The notes under the pieces are model-generated. The model worked only from the letters and a program-made list of their open reading frames with translations. It searched no databases and was not told the DNA's origin. Of a stretch of DNA of 64,000 nucleotides, positions 48,492 to 58,530 are shown one piece after another (the first letter of the stretch is position 1; every line of letters starts with the position of its first letter). Origin of the DNA: Sulfurimonas sp. (GTDB lineage: Bacteria > Campylobacterota > Campylobacteria > Campylobacterales > Sulfurimonadaceae). The translations under genes and the position numbers were made by a program. The stretch lies in the NCBI RefSeq assembly GCF_041583195.1, contig NZ_JBFHGL010000002.1, forward strand, positions 265,962 to 329,961. The letters are read 5' to 3'.

Positions 48492-51400
48492 TCCCAATCA
48501 TCTAGTACAAAACCTTTAGGTTCTGTGTTTTCCTTTTTTTCTACCTTTTGGTTTTCATTTATTTCAGGATCGTCAACTTTCTTCTGTAGAGGCTTTTTCA
48601 TCTGCTCTTCATATTTTAGTGCGAGTCCGTTTGATGTCATAACAAAACCATCAACACGGATTTTTCCATCATGTATCTCTCTGTGATGATCTTTACAAAG
48701 TGGAACCAAGTTATGTTTTGAATCTTTATGAAAGTGATCGATAAATCCGGCCTGATTTGCAAGACTTTGGTTATTAATATGATGAACGTCTTCTGCCATG
48801 GCTCCACAGATTACACACTTAGTAACGTATAAATCTTTATTGTATTTAGATGTTTTTTTCTTTACAAGAAGTTCAAGCTCGTCAAAATCTTTTGCAAGAC
48901 GTTTTCTGATCTTATTTGCAGTATCTAAGAACTCATCATCCATATGTAAAGATTTTGCAAATTCAAGTCCGTATATACTGCTACCGCTTCCAGACTGCAA
49001 TACCCTGTTAAATACAAGGGCATCTTTTTCTTCATCATATTCCACACTCAGATGCAGATCTACTACATTATCAAGTGAAGTAATCTCTTTCATGGTTGAG
49101 AGTTGATGAAGGTGTGTTGCAAATAAGAAAAGTGAGCGGATTTTAGCCAGCTTCATTATTGCAGACGCTACTATAGATACACCTGATAGTGTCTCTGTAC
49201 CGTGACTAATCTCATCACCCAAAACAAGTGATCGCAGTGTTGCACGATTAAATATGTTTTTCATCTCAAGCATCTCTACCGCAAAAGTTGAAAGTCCCTT
49301 TGCCAAATTATCCTTAGATACTATACGCGTGAAAAGTGAATCAAACAAAGAAAACTTCATTACTGAAGCCGAGACAAAAAATCCGCTTTGAGCCATAAGT
49401 ACAGCAATACCTATACTTTTCATCAATGAACTTTTACCGCTAGAGTTTATACCGTATAACAGTACACCGTTAACATCATGTCCGTCGTGTACACTCACGT
49501 CAAGCATAACCGTTGTCGGGTGTGGAAGATCCAAATAATCCCTATTTCCCATAACTACATCGTTTGGCACATAAAGTCCGCCTCTTTCTTGAAGCTCAAT
49601 AAGTGGGTGACGAAGCTGCATTAACTGCATAAAATTCTCATCATCCTTTACATCTACTATCATAGGGCGGGCATGGTTATAATCTTGTGCTACTTTTGAT
49701 GAACTCACACCAACATCCAAGTCAGCTACATACGATATTATACGATCAAATAAAAGTGCATAACGGCGCTCATACAAACTTTGAAGCTGAATGTATCTTT
49801 CTTTTACAAGAGAGATAATCTTACGTCTGTTTTTCATTATCTGGTCAGATAAGTTATCTGTAAATTCAGAACTTATTTTTACATTATTTGTAAGTTTTTT
49901 TACATTAAATTTACTAAACTCTTCATCTTTTTTAAATTCAGTCTCGATCATAGAAAAACGTGTTTTTGAGAGTGAAATATAATAACCCTCTTTCTCTAAA
50001 AGTCCCAAAGTTACAAGACGATTTGAACTAGATGCATTTGCTTCTTTTAACATCCCCTCTATTTTAGACATAATATCATCAAAAGCTATAAGCATTACAG
50101 AATTTTCTTTTACGAGCGTGTCGATCGCTTCATCAACTCCGTTCATTAAAAAATTCTCATCTACCGTTGCATTTGTAAAACGGCGTGATACGTCCAAATC
50201 TATACTTTTTTCAATATCTCGTAAGAACTCATCTATCTCAAATTCGGAAAAAGGTGTTTTTTGAATCTTATGCTTTTTAACATAAGCCATCAACTCTTTT
50301 ACACATAAAACAGAATCATATATATGGTTCATCTCAAAAGGGTGAAGTCTACTTAGATTTAGTCTTCTTGCAAGCCTTTCAAGATCATATATTCCACGCA
50401 TAGTTTCATCCAAAAATCTCACATGTGAATTTACTCTGTCGATCAAATTATATCTACGTTCTAACTCTTCACGCTCCATTATAGGATTTAGTAGTCTCTC
50501 TTTTAACAGACGTCGCCCTATTGCCGTTGAGCTTTTGTCCATCATCTTTAGAAGTGTAAACTCACGTCTATCTTTAGAGATGATCCCCATCTGCTCAAGC
50601 GCATTATTTCCAAGATACATAAAACGTCGGTTGTCAATAGTTTTTGGCATTGATAGTTTTTGAACTATATGATAATCATGCTCTATTACAAAGTTAATTA
50701 AAATAGCCAAAGACTCTGTAATCATTGGTGAGCGTTCTAGATCTAAATGCTCGATTGGTGATAAAAGAGACTGTATCTGATAAACCTCTTTAAAAAGTTC
50801 ATTTTGAAAATCTATTTTAACCCTATTGTTGTTTACACTATAGTGGTAATGTTCAGAGATCTCCAGGTACTGCATAACATGGCGCTGATCATCTATACCA
50901 TCTAAAAATGTTATAACAATCTCACTTGTTCTATATACATTCAAAAGGTTAAATATCTCATCTAATGCATAAGACGGGTCTTCACTGGTACCGTGTGTTT
51001 CATACAGCCATGTTTTTCCGGTTGTTACGTCTATAGCTGAATAACCAACCGTATATATATCACGATGTTTATCAATTAAAAGCGATACTATATAGTTATC
51101 ATCATTATCTACAATATAATCAAAATTAGTCCCAGGTGATACTATTTGTGAAATATAACGAGATATTTTAGGTGGATTTCCCTTTTGTTTTACAACTATA
51201 ATCGTATATTTTTGCTCACTTATTAGGCGGGATAAATACCTTTCAAATGAAACAGCAGGCACACCGGCTAAAAGTGGATTTTTTTCAGAGTTTTCTACTA
51301 TGTTTTTATTTTTTTTGGTAAGTTGAATATTTAGAAGTTCAGCTATCTCTTTTGCTTTACCGATCTGTACATCGTCGTTATTTACTTCATATACTTCAAA

Positions 51401-51535
51401 AAAAGTACCAATCTCCATAAATACTACAGTATCTGTGCCATATTTATTTTCAAAAAATTCTTGAAGTTCAAAATATGTCTGAGTTAACAAATTATCTTTA
51501 TTATTTAAAATTTTTTCAACTTCTGAATGCTTCAT
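48488..51535 (-). CDS. mutS: MutS homologue with C-terminal HNH nuclease (MutS7 type)
   Basis: A 1015 aa mismatch-repair ATPase. The mismatch-reading motif is GTFFEVYE (F45-x-E47), followed by connector, core and clamp domains, then the ATPase with Walker [10 protein letters not shown] (695-703), the LSTFAVEM loop, [11 protein letters not shown] and [10 protein letters not shown]-terminal HNH nuclease occupies about 907-956, with CVIC, the VHHINN core, and [10 protein letters not shown] completing the metal site. This layout is that of MutS7, known from Campylobacterota, octocoral mitochondria and giant viruses. No MutL or MutH is nearby; the fused nuclease may provide incision. A basic/acidic tail of about 60 residues follows the HNH. 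Confidence 0.93.
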   Translation of the reverse strand: MKHSEVEKILNNKDNLLTQTYFELQEFFENKYGTDTVVFMEIGTFFEVYEVNNDDVQIGKAKEIAELLNIQLTKKNKNIVENSEKNPLLAGVPAVSFERYLSRLISEQKYTIIVVKQKGNPPKISRYISQIVSPGTNFDYIVDNDDNYIVSLLIDKHRDIYTVGYSAIDVTTGKTWLYETHGTSEDPSYALDEIFNLLNVYRTSEIVITFLDGIDDQRHVMQYLEISEHYHYSVNNNRVKIDFQNELFKEVYQIQSLLSPIEHLDLERSPMITESLAILINFVIEHDYHIVQKLSMPKTIDNRRFMYLGNNALEQMGIISKDRREFTLLKMMDKSSTAIGRRLLKERLLNPIMEREELERRYNLIDRVNSHVRFLDETMRGIYDLERLARRLNLSRLHPFEMNHIYDSVLCVKELMAYVKKHKIQKTPFSEFEIDEFLRDIEKSIDLDVSRRFTNATVDENFLMNGVDEAIDTLVKENSVMLIAFDDIMSKIEGMLKEANASSSNRLVTLGLLEKEGYYISLSKTRFSMIETEFKKDEEFSKFNVKKLTNNVKISSEFTDNLSDQIMKNRRKIISLVKERYIQLQSLYERRYALLFDRIISYVADLDVGVSSSKVAQDYNHARPMIVDVKDDENFMQLMQLRHPLIELQERGGLYVPNDVVMGNRDYLDLPHPTTVMLDVSVHDGHDVNGVLLYGINSSGKSSLMKSIGIAVLMAQSGFFVSASVMKFSLFDSLFTRIVSKDNLAKGLSTFAVEMLEMKNIFNRATLRSLVLGDEISHGTETLSGVSIVASAIMKLAKIRSLFLFATHLHQLSTMKEITSLDNVVDLHLSVEYDEEKDALVFNRVLQSGSGSSIYGLEFAKSLHMDDEFLDTANKIRKRLAKDFDELELLVKKKTSKYNKDLYVTKCVICGAMAEDVHHINNQSLANQAGFIDHFHKDSKHNLVPLCKDHHREIHDGKIRVDGFVMTSNGLALKYEEQMKKPLQKKVDDPEINENQKVEKKENTEPKGFVLDDWD

Positions 51536-51755
51536 TGTCTATTTTGCCCATTTATTACATTTTTGTGATAAAAAATCATATTTAAGTAATTTTATAAAAA
51601 CTTAAAAAAATTAACCATTTATATCACATTTTTGTTATGCATTTTCTATACAAATTTCGCGATTATAACATAAAAAGCTTTGCAATTTCGCCGATTATAG
51701 ATATAATTTAACCATCTTTAACTTAAAAAAAATAATTAATAGGGAAATTAAAAAT
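51536..51755. promoter_or_regulatory. 220-base divergent regulatory region with paired repeats
   Basis: This is the longest gene-free stretch in the window, between mutS and the type I secretion operon. It holds two pairs of direct repeats: ACATTTTTGT within CCATTTAT-N-ACATTTTTGT at about 51548-51570 and 51615-51639, and AATTTCGC(C)GATTATA at 51653-51667 and 51684-51699. The second pair is spaced about three helical turns apart. Both pairs are candidate operator sites. A TGTGATA stretch at 51564 pairs only loosely with TATCACA at 51622. The ribosome site for the + gene is AGGGAAA at about 51741. Confidence 0.5.
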
Positions 51756-52526
51756 ATGAAAACTAAAGCAAGCTTTTTAATCGCTTTATTATTAACTCTG
51801 CCTTTAACTGCAGAGGAGATAACACAAGCAAATGAAGTCGTAAGTGAATACCAATTTGTTAAACCTATTGCAATTGAAGAAGCACCTGTTGAAAAAATCG
51901 CTGAACTTGAATCTACTGATAAAGACGGTGACGGTGTTTTGGATGAAGTTGACAGATGTCCTAATACTAAAGACGGTGAAGAAGTTGATGAATTTGGTTG
52001 TCTGATCAAACCTGATGCAGATAAAGACGGTGTACCTGATGCTGATGATAAATGTCCAAATACCCTTGAAGGACAAAAAGTAGACTACAGAGGTTGTGAG
52101 TTAGATAGTGATGATGATGGTATACCTGATTCAAAAGATCAGTGTCCTGATACATCTAAAGATTTTGTGGTTGATGGTTACGGATGTCCTCAAACAGCAA
52201 CTATTAACGTTACTTTTAAATCAGGAAGATGGGATATAGATCAAAAACTGATTGATGATCTTCAAAATTTTGCGTTGTTCCTAAAAGAAAACAAAGGTTA
52301 CGATGTAATTATATATGGATATACTGACAGTTTAGGAAAAGCAGCAGCAAATAAAACTTTATCTCAAAACAGAGCGAACTCTGTAAAAGAAGCACTAACA
52401 CGTTATGGCATTAGTGAAACCAGACTTACTGCTATAGGTAAAGGTGAGTTAAATCCAATAGGTGACAATGCAACTAAAGAAGGCCGTGCACTAAACCGCC
52501 GCATAGAAGTTGAACTTCTTCAATAA
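51756..52526 (+). CDS. OmpA family protein with calcium-binding thrombospondin type 3 repeats
   Basis: A 256 aa envelope protein with a signal peptide (about 1-19). Three Asp-rich thrombospondin type 3 repeats (about 54-145) each carry a DKDGDGVLDEVDRCP-like pattern and paired Cys. A C-terminal OmpA-like peptidoglycan-binding domain (about 150-256) has GYTDSLGKAAANKTLSQNRA and ending RRIEVELL. It is the first gene of the type I secretion operon, 16 bases before the TolC gene. It probably anchors or stabilises the exporter at the outer membrane. Confidence 0.9.
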   Translation: MKTKASFLIALLLTLPLTAEEITQANEVVSEYQFVKPIAIEEAPVEKIAELESTDKDGDGVLDEVDRCPNTKDGEEVDEFGCLIKPDADKDGVPDADDKCPNTLEGQKVDYRGCELDSDDDGIPDSKDQCPDTSKDFVVDGYGCPQTATINVTFKSGRWDIDQKLIDDLQNFALFLKENKGYDVIIYGYTDSLGKAAANKTLSQNRANSVKEALTRYGISETRLTAIGKGELNPIGDNATKEGRALNRRIEVELLQ

Positions 52527-52542
52527 CAAGGAAAGGGAAGCA

Positions 52543-54402
52543 ATGAATAAAAAATCAATCTTCTTAGCTTTAGGTGTAGCTTCTACACTTTTAGCACAAG
52601 ATATGAAAACGAGTGTAGCAGAAGTAATAGAGACAAACCCAACTGTACTTGAGCGTTTAAAAAACTATAACGTTACTAAAGAAGATATAGCTATAGCAAA
52701 AGCAGGATATTATCCGACACTAGATCTTTCTATTGGTATCGGTATTGAGAAAAACCAAAAAAGAACTGATTATGCAGGAACAACTACATTAAGAGAAAGT
52801 GGTAATCTTAAAGATAGTACAAGTTTTAGTGTATATCAAAATTCACTTACATACACTCAGAATATTTTTAACGGCTTTTCTACAACACACCAAATTGATA
52901 CACAAGAACATGCTACTGTATCTGCAGCATATAGCTATATAGAAAATGCAAATGATATGGCTTTTAAAATGGTAGACACTTATCTGCAAGTTATGCGTAA
53001 TCGAGATCTTCTTGAAAATGCACAGGCAAATGTAGACATTAATGAAGAGATATTTAAAAAAGTTCAAAAACTATATGATGCTGGTTTAACAACATTATCT
53101 GAAGTAAATAAAATAGAATCATCATTATCTTTGGCAAAGTCTAACTATGTAGTTCAGGAAAACACTCTTTTAGATGTTACATATAATATGCAAAGGGTAT
53201 TGGGACGTTATTTAGATGTTGAAAAAATGAGTAAACCTGTACTAAACGTGGCTCTTCCAGGATCATTAGAAGATGCTGCACAATATGCTTTAAAAAACAA
53301 CCCTTCCCTTTTGGTAGCTGCTTATAATGTTAAAATGGCACAGTCTCAATATAAAGAGTCAAAATCTTCATACTATCCATCATTAGATATTGAAATATCT
53401 CAGCAAATGAATAAAAATCTTTCAGGTACAGAGGGTAAAGATGAAAGACTTAGCGCTATGGCTTATCTCAAATATAACTTCTTTAACGGTTTTTCAGACA
53501 AAGCATCGATCCAACAAAACGTTTCAAAGATACATCAAGAGATTGAAAGTAAAAATGATCTGAGAAGACAAGTCTTAGAGGGGATGAACCTTTCTTGGGC
53601 TGCTAATGAAAAACTAGGTGATCAGCTAGAACATCTGAATGAATATAAAAAGTTCGCACTTAAAACATTAACACTTTATTCAAAAGAATATGATTTAGGT
53701 CGTCGTTCATTACTTGATCTGCTTTCTGCTCAAAGTGATTTTATAAGTGCAAAACAACAAATAATAAATACAGAATATGCAATGTTATTTGCAAAATATA
53801 GAATTCTAGATGCTATGGGAACACTTGTTCAAACTGTTCTTGGAGATACTGATATAGTATATTCTAAAGTTGGACTGTTAGGTCAGGCACCTGAAAATAT
53901 GGATACGCTACCTGTACATTATGACAAAGATTTAGATTTAGTAGTTGATGAATACGATCTATGTAGCAACTCTTTAAAAAATGAGATGAGAAATATTTAC
54001 GGATGTAAATTCACATTTGAAGACACTGCTAAGATTGAGAGATATTCAGGTTTTTACTTCAATGATACCGATAGTGACAACGCCGCTTCACTAAGTGAAG
54101 AAGGTTCTTTAAAACTAGATGGGCTTGTTAAACAATTAACACCATATGGGTTTAGCTATCTAAAATTTGATGTTATGGGTAATGTTGATGATGAAGAGAT
54201 GAGTGATGTTGACAAACTTGAGCTTTCAAAACAAAGAGCGATATATGTAAGAGATATGTTGATCCAAGCTGGTGCAAAAGAGGAAAACATAACTATTCAT
54301 GCAAACTCTGATAAAGCACCTATGTATAGTAGAGAGTCAGACGAATCAATTGATAAAAACAATCGTGCTGATATAGTAGTTAAAAAACTACACAAGCAAT
54401 AA
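52543..54402 (+). CDS. TolC-like outer membrane channel with fused OmpA-like domain
   Basis: About 619 aa, starting at the ATG at 52543 after GGAAAGGGAAG; a TTG 33 bases upstream is inside the preceding gene. A signal peptide (about 1-18) is followed by two TolC repeats (about 20-435; NVTKEDIAIAKAGYYP and the second half VKMAQSQYKESKSSYYPSL), the outer-membrane tunnel of type I secretion. Unlike classical TolC/LapE, the C-terminus continues for about 160 residues with an Asp-rich, Cys-containing linker (DKDLDLVVDEYDLC) and an OmpA-like domain (LSKQRAIYVRDMLIQAG, NRADIVVKK). This should tether the channel to peptidoglycan. Confidence 0.88.
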   Translation: MNKKSIFLALGVASTLLAQDMKTSVAEVIETNPTVLERLKNYNVTKEDIAIAKAGYYPTLDLSIGIGIEKNQKRTDYAGTTTLRESGNLKDSTSFSVYQNSLTYTQNIFNGFSTTHQIDTQEHATVSAAYSYIENANDMAFKMVDTYLQVMRNRDLLENAQANVDINEEIFKKVQKLYDAGLTTLSEVNKIESSLSLAKSNYVVQENTLLDVTYNMQRVLGRYLDVEKMSKPVLNVALPGSLEDAAQYALKNNPSLLVAAYNVKMAQSQYKESKSSYYPSLDIEISQQMNKNLSGTEGKDERLSAMAYLKYNFFNGFSDKASIQQNVSKIHQEIESKNDLRRQVLEGMNLSWAANEKLGDQLEHLNEYKKFALKTLTLYSKEYDLGRRSLLDLLSAQSDFISAKQQIINTEYAMLFAKYRILDAMGTLVQTVLGDTDIVYSKVGLLGQAPENMDTLPVHYDKDLDLVVDEYDLCSNSLKNEMRNIYGCKFTFEDTAKIERYSGFYFNDTDSDNAASLSEEGSLKLDGLVKQLTPYGFSYLKFDVMGNVDDEEMSDVDKLELSKQRAIYVRDMLIQAGAKEENITIHANSDKAPMYSRESDESIDKNNRADIVVKKLHKQ

Positions 54403-54419
54403 GTTACTAAAGGAAAATA

Positions 54420-56591
54420 ATGCTAATAGCAGAAGCTGAAAATCTAAGAATGGATTCCCTCTTAGATTGTTTAGTACTATTTACAAAACTCTATCATAAA
54501 CCATTTTCAGCTGAAGCCCTATCGGCTGGGCTTCCAACAGAACCTGGGCATGAGACACCTGAACTTTTTTCCATTAATAATGCAAAAGGTTTATTCTCTC
54601 GTGCAGCTGAACGTGCAGGACTAAAGTCATCACTAACCAACCGTCCTCTATCACAGATTTCACCTTTACAGTTACCAATGATCATTTTGCTCTCAAACCA
54701 AACTGCATGTATTTTAGAAAAATTCAGCGAGGATGATGAGCAGGCAAAAATTATTATGCCGGGTGAAGATGCTGTTGAGCAATGGGTAGATATAGATGTA
54801 CTTGAGGATGAGTATATCGGCTTTGGTTTTATGGTAAAAAAAGCATATGAATATACAGATGATAATTCCCGGACCCTTCATTTAACACAAAAGCATTGGT
54901 TTTGGAGCACGTTAAAACTTTCACTTCCAATATATAAAGATGTACTGTATGCTTCTTTACTAATCAATATGTTTGTACTTGCGGCACCTTTATTTACGAT
55001 GAATGTTTACGACAGAGTTATACCAAATAATGCAATTGAAACTTTATGGGTTTTTGCTATCGGTGTGGCAATAGTATATATTATAGACACTTCACTCAAA
55101 TTTACACGTTCCTTCTTACTAGAGAGTGCTGCTAAAAAGAGTGACATAATTATGTCCTCTATTATATTTGAAAAAGTATTAGATTTAAAAATGGCTCACC
55201 ACCCTGCTTCGGTTGGTTCATTTTCATCTAACTTAAAAGATTTTGATTCTATCAGAAGCTTTTTAACAAATGCCACTATGGCAGCTGTTGTCGATCTACC
55301 ATTTACAATTATATTTTTACTTGTTATTTTATATATTGGAGGGAGTATAGTTTTAATACCTATGCTTACTATGGGACTTATTTTACTATATGCATTTTTA
55401 ATTAAAAACCCTCTAAAAAAGAGTATTGAAAGTACACATGAGGCTAGTGCTAAAAAGAACTCCATACTAATTGAGACTTTAAACAATATAGAGACCCTCA
55501 AAACACTAGGTACTTTAAACCAAGTTCAGTACAAATGGGAAGAGTCTACTGGTGAGATAGCACAAAGAAGTCTAAGATCACGTCTTTTATCATCGTCTAT
55601 TCCGACGATCACTCAGCTTCTAATTCAGTTAAATACGGTCATGATCATTATATACGGTGTTTATCTAATACAAGATTTTGAACTATCTATGGGTGGATTG
55701 ATTGCAATTGTAATTTTAACATCACGTACACTGGCACCAATGGGACAAGTGGCAGCACTTTTAACAAACTATGAAGATACTAAAACATCTTATGAGACAC
55801 TAAATGAAATTTTATCAAAACCTGCTGAGCGTCCAAGCGGTAAAAAATTTGTTGAGAGACCTGAATTCAGTGGTCATATTGAGTTCGTAGATGTAACGTT
55901 TACATACCCTCATACTGAGATTCCTGCACTTAAAAACGTTTCATTTGAGATTCAGCCTGGTGAAAAAGTTGCCTTCATTGGTCGTATCGGTAGTGGTAAA
56001 AGTACTATTCAAAAACTATTACTTGGACTCTATGAGCCTGATTCTGGTCAAATATTAATAGATGGTATAGATATAAAACAGATTGATCCGGCTGATCTTA
56101 GAAAAAATATGGGTTATGTATCTCAAGATGTAATGCTATTTCGTGGTACTGTTAAAGACAATATTATTTTTAGAGCATCACATGCTAGTGATGTATCCAT
56201 GATTAGAGCAGCTGAGATAAGTGGAACATCAGAGTTTATAAAAAAACACCCTCAAGGTTATGAGATGCCAGTTGGTGAGCGTGGACAAGGTCTCTCAGGT
56301 GGACAAAGACAAAGTATAGGTATTGCCCGTGCATTTTTACTTGATGCACCGATTATGCTTATGGATGAGCCTAGTAATGCTATGGACCAAATTACAGAAG
56401 CAAAATTACTTGACAAATTAGAAGAAAACCTTAAAGAGAAAACATCAATTTTAGTTACACAAAAAATGGCACTACTTAGAATTGTAGAAAGAGTAATAGT
56501 TATGAATGAAGGTAAGCTCTTTATCGATGCTCCAAAAGAGGAAGCATTACTAAAACTACAAGGGGGAGGTAAAAAAGTTGAGCAGAAATAA
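54420..56591 (+). CDS. Type I secretion ABC transporter, LapB-like
   Basis: A 723 aa fusion of a degenerate C39-peptidase-like domain (about 1-145), a six-helix membrane domain (about 165-450) and an ATPase. The Walker A is GRIGSGKST (521-529), the signature LSGGQ (625-629) and Walker B LMDE (647-650). The H-loop position usually occupied by His is Gln681 (LVTQKM). The N-terminal domain starts MDSLLDCLVLFTKLYHKP, like exporters of RTX adhesins, and does not cleave its substrate. It lies 17 bases after the TolC gene. Confidence 0.93.
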   Translation: MLIAEAENLRMDSLLDCLVLFTKLYHKPFSAEALSAGLPTEPGHETPELFSINNAKGLFSRAAERAGLKSSLTNRPLSQISPLQLPMIILLSNQTACILEKFSEDDEQAKIIMPGEDAVEQWVDIDVLEDEYIGFGFMVKKAYEYTDDNSRTLHLTQKHWFWSTLKLSLPIYKDVLYASLLINMFVLAAPLFTMNVYDRVIPNNAIETLWVFAIGVAIVYIIDTSLKFTRSFLLESAAKKSDIIMSSIIFEKVLDLKMAHHPASVGSFSSNLKDFDSIRSFLTNATMAAVVDLPFTIIFLLVILYIGGSIVLIPMLTMGLILLYAFLIKNPLKKSIESTHEASAKKNSILIETLNNIETLKTLGTLNQVQYKWEESTGEIAQRSLRSRLLSSSIPTITQLLIQLNTVMIIIYGVYLIQDFELSMGGLIAIVILTSRTLAPMGQVAALLTNYEDTKTSYETLNEILSKPAERPSGKKFVERPEFSGHIEFVDVTFTYPHTEIPALKNVSFEIQPGEKVAFIGRIGSGKSTIQKLLLGLYEPDSGQILIDGIDIKQIDPADLRKNMGYVSQDVMLFRGTVKDNIIFRASHASDVSMIRAAEISGTSEFIKKHPQGYEMPVGERGQGLSGGQRQSIGIARAFLLDAPIMLMDEPSNAMDQITEAKLLDKLEENLKEKTSILVTQKMALLRIVERVIVMNEGKLFIDAPKEEALLKLQGGGKKVEQK

Positions 56592-57921
56592 TAAACAACC
56601 TATAGAGTACAACAATAAAGACTTTGAATTTATGCAGAGTCTTAGCTCTGCTATACTTGAACAGACCCCGACAAAAGTAAGTCGTGTTATAAAAATATGG
56701 TTGGTAACCATACTGCTTGCAGTTATTTGGGCATCTTTGGCAGAGATAGATGAAATTACACGTGGCGATGGAGACGTAGTACCTTATGGACAAAACCAAA
56801 AAATACAAAACCTTGAAGGTGGTATAGTTGAATCAATCTTAGTTCATGAGGGCCAGATGATCAAAAAAGGTGATGTGATTTTAAAGATCAACAATGCCCA
56901 ATCGATCTCAAAATCAGAAACAAATAAAATTAAATATGAAGAACTTTTAGCTAAAAAATACCGCCTAGAAGCTCAAGCGAATCAAACTGAGTTTATAAGT
57001 GAAGAAACTGACAATCCGGAGCTTGTAAAACATATAAAAATGGCCAAAGATCTATATAGATCAAACAAAATAGAGTTTATGGCAAAAGACAATGCTCTTT
57101 TACAACAAGTTGAACAAAAAAAGCAAGAATACAAAGAAGCCGCAGCAAATATCAAGTCACTATCTAAATCTTTAGAATATGTATCTCAAGAAATAGAGAT
57201 GACAGCACCAATGGTAAGACAAGGTGTTAAAAGTAAAGTTGACTTTTTAAAACTAAAACGTGAAGCCAACGGAATTGAAAATGATATTGAAGCTGCCAAA
57301 CTTTCACTGCCAAGACTAAAAGCTGCCATTAGAGAAGCTAGACAAAAACGAATAGAAAATAAGCAGCTGTTTATAAATACCGCTAAAAAAGAGCTTAACG
57401 AAGTTAGTGCTGAACTGTTAAGGTTAAAAACTCAACAAGTTGCATATAGTGACGAGGTACAAAGAACTATTGTTACTTCACCGGTAGACGGTATTGTTCA
57501 AAAACTATATGTAAACACTTTAGGCGGTGTTATAAAACCTGGTGCAGATCTGGTAGAAATAGTACCGACAAACGAAAAACTTTATTTAGAGGTTAAAATA
57601 AAGCCTAGTGACATAGCATTTATTCACCCTGGAGCAGAAGCAAAAGTTAAAATCTCAGCTTACGATTATGCAATTCACGGTGGTCTAATTGGAAAAGTTG
57701 TAAATATTTCTCCTGATACTATTACAGATAAAGAAGACAATACTTTTTATCTTATATATATAGAAACGGAAAAAAATTATTTAGGAACTAAAGAAAACCC
57801 TATGAAAATTATTCCGGGTATGACTGTAAATGTAGATATTGTAACTGGTAAGAAAACTGTTATGCAATATATTTTAAAGCCGATATTAAAGTCTAAACAA
57901 TATGTTTTTTCTGAAAGGTAA
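56578..57921 (+). CDS. Type I secretion membrane fusion protein, HlyD/LapC-like
   Basis: A 447 aa periplasmic adaptor with one membrane helix (about 40-60; IKIWLVTILLAVIWASLAEI), a lipoyl half-motif (GDVVPYGQNQKIQNLEGG), a long coiled coil (about 115-290) and a closing beta domain (TSPVDGIVQKLYV, then IIPGMTVNVDIVTGKK). The start is TTG at 56578 with a very strong GGGGGAGG ribosome site, overlapping the transporter gene by 14 bases. It connects the ABC exporter to the TolC-like channel. Confidence 0.93.
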   Translation: MSRNNKQPIEYNNKDFEFMQSLSSAILEQTPTKVSRVIKIWLVTILLAVIWASLAEIDEITRGDGDVVPYGQNQKIQNLEGGIVESILVHEGQMIKKGDVILKINNAQSISKSETNKIKYEELLAKKYRLEAQANQTEFISEETDNPELVKHIKMAKDLYRSNKIEFMAKDNALLQQVEQKKQEYKEAAANIKSLSKSLEYVSQEIEMTAPMVRQGVKSKVDFLKLKREANGIENDIEAAKLSLPRLKAAIREARQKRIENKQLFINTAKKELNEVSAELLRLKTQQVAYSDEVQRTIVTSPVDGIVQKLYVNTLGGVIKPGADLVEIVPTNEKLYLEVKIKPSDIAFIHPGAEAKVKISAYDYAIHGGLIGKVVNISPDTITDKEDNTFYLIYIETEKNYLGTKENPMKIIPGMTVNVDIVTGKKTVMQYILKPILKSKQYVFSER

Positions 57922-58530
57922 ATGATGAAGATAATTTTATTTAGCTCAGATACTAATACTATAAATGAATGGATTGAAAAATACAGCTTAGATGCAGCAT
58001 CAGAGTGTTATGATTTAGAGTCTTATGAAAATGAAATTTCTAATCTAGAGAAGTTTATATTAGTATGTGACTATGATAGTGTAGCTAATAGTTTAAATAC
58101 TCTCATATCTTCAAAAAAGCTACCTAACTATACGGTTGTTTTAGAGAGATCACCTGCTATTGCTACAGGTAAAATCCTTATTAAAAACGGTATTAGAGCG
58201 TATGGTAATTCTAAAATGCTTGCTAAACACTTTACTCAGTTAATAGATACGGTCTCAAATGACAATACCTGGACATACCCAGATCTTACGGCAGCTTTAG
58301 TAAAGTCAACAAGAAAAGCTCCACTTAATAAAGATGCTCAAGAGCTTATAGATTCAAGACTTACAGATAAAGAAAAAGATGTAGTCTTATTAGTTCTTGA
58401 TGGTTTTACAAATGATGCAATAGCGAATGAATTAGACATCACTACAAGAACTGTTAAAGCTCATATCAGTTCAATATTTTCAAAACTTCACGTAAACGAC
58501 AGAATTTCTTTGGTGCTTTTATTAAAATAA
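57922..58530 (+). CDS. LuxR-type regulator with degenerate receiver
   Basis: A 202 aa protein. The N-terminal 115 residues have receiver-like spacing (FILVCDYDSV with an Asp at the usual site, VVLERS, KNGIRAYGNS) but lack the usual acidic pair near the start (ILFSSDTN has only one Asp). The C-terminus is a LuxR helix-turn-helix (LTDKEKDVVLLVLDG, NDAIANELDITTRTVKAHI, IFSKLHVNDR). The gene starts immediately after the adaptor stop, so it is inside the secretion operon and probably regulates the operon or its substrate. Confidence 0.85.
   Translation: MMKIILFSSDTNTINEWIEKYSLDAASECYDLESYENEISNLEKFILVCDYDSVANSLNTLISSKKLPNYTVVLERSPAIATGKILIKNGIRAYGNSKMLAKHFTQLIDTVSNDNTWTYPDLTAALVKSTRKAPLNKDAQELIDSRLTDKEKDVVLLVLDGFTNDAIANELDITTRTVKAHISSIFSKLHVNDRISLVLLLK

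Noticed and set aside
51560..51582. CRP-like site TGTGA-N7-TCATA
   Set aside because: Spacing and the right half do not match the consensus, and AT-rich DNA gives such matches by chance.
51695..52076. Two minus-strand frames opposite the OmpA gene
   Set aside because: They overlap a clear OmpA-TSP3 gene with signal peptide and good ribosome site; no domains or codon pattern support them.
54494..54685. Short minus-strand frame inside the exporter gene
   Set aside because: It is an out-of-frame shadow of the C39-like domain with no independent support.
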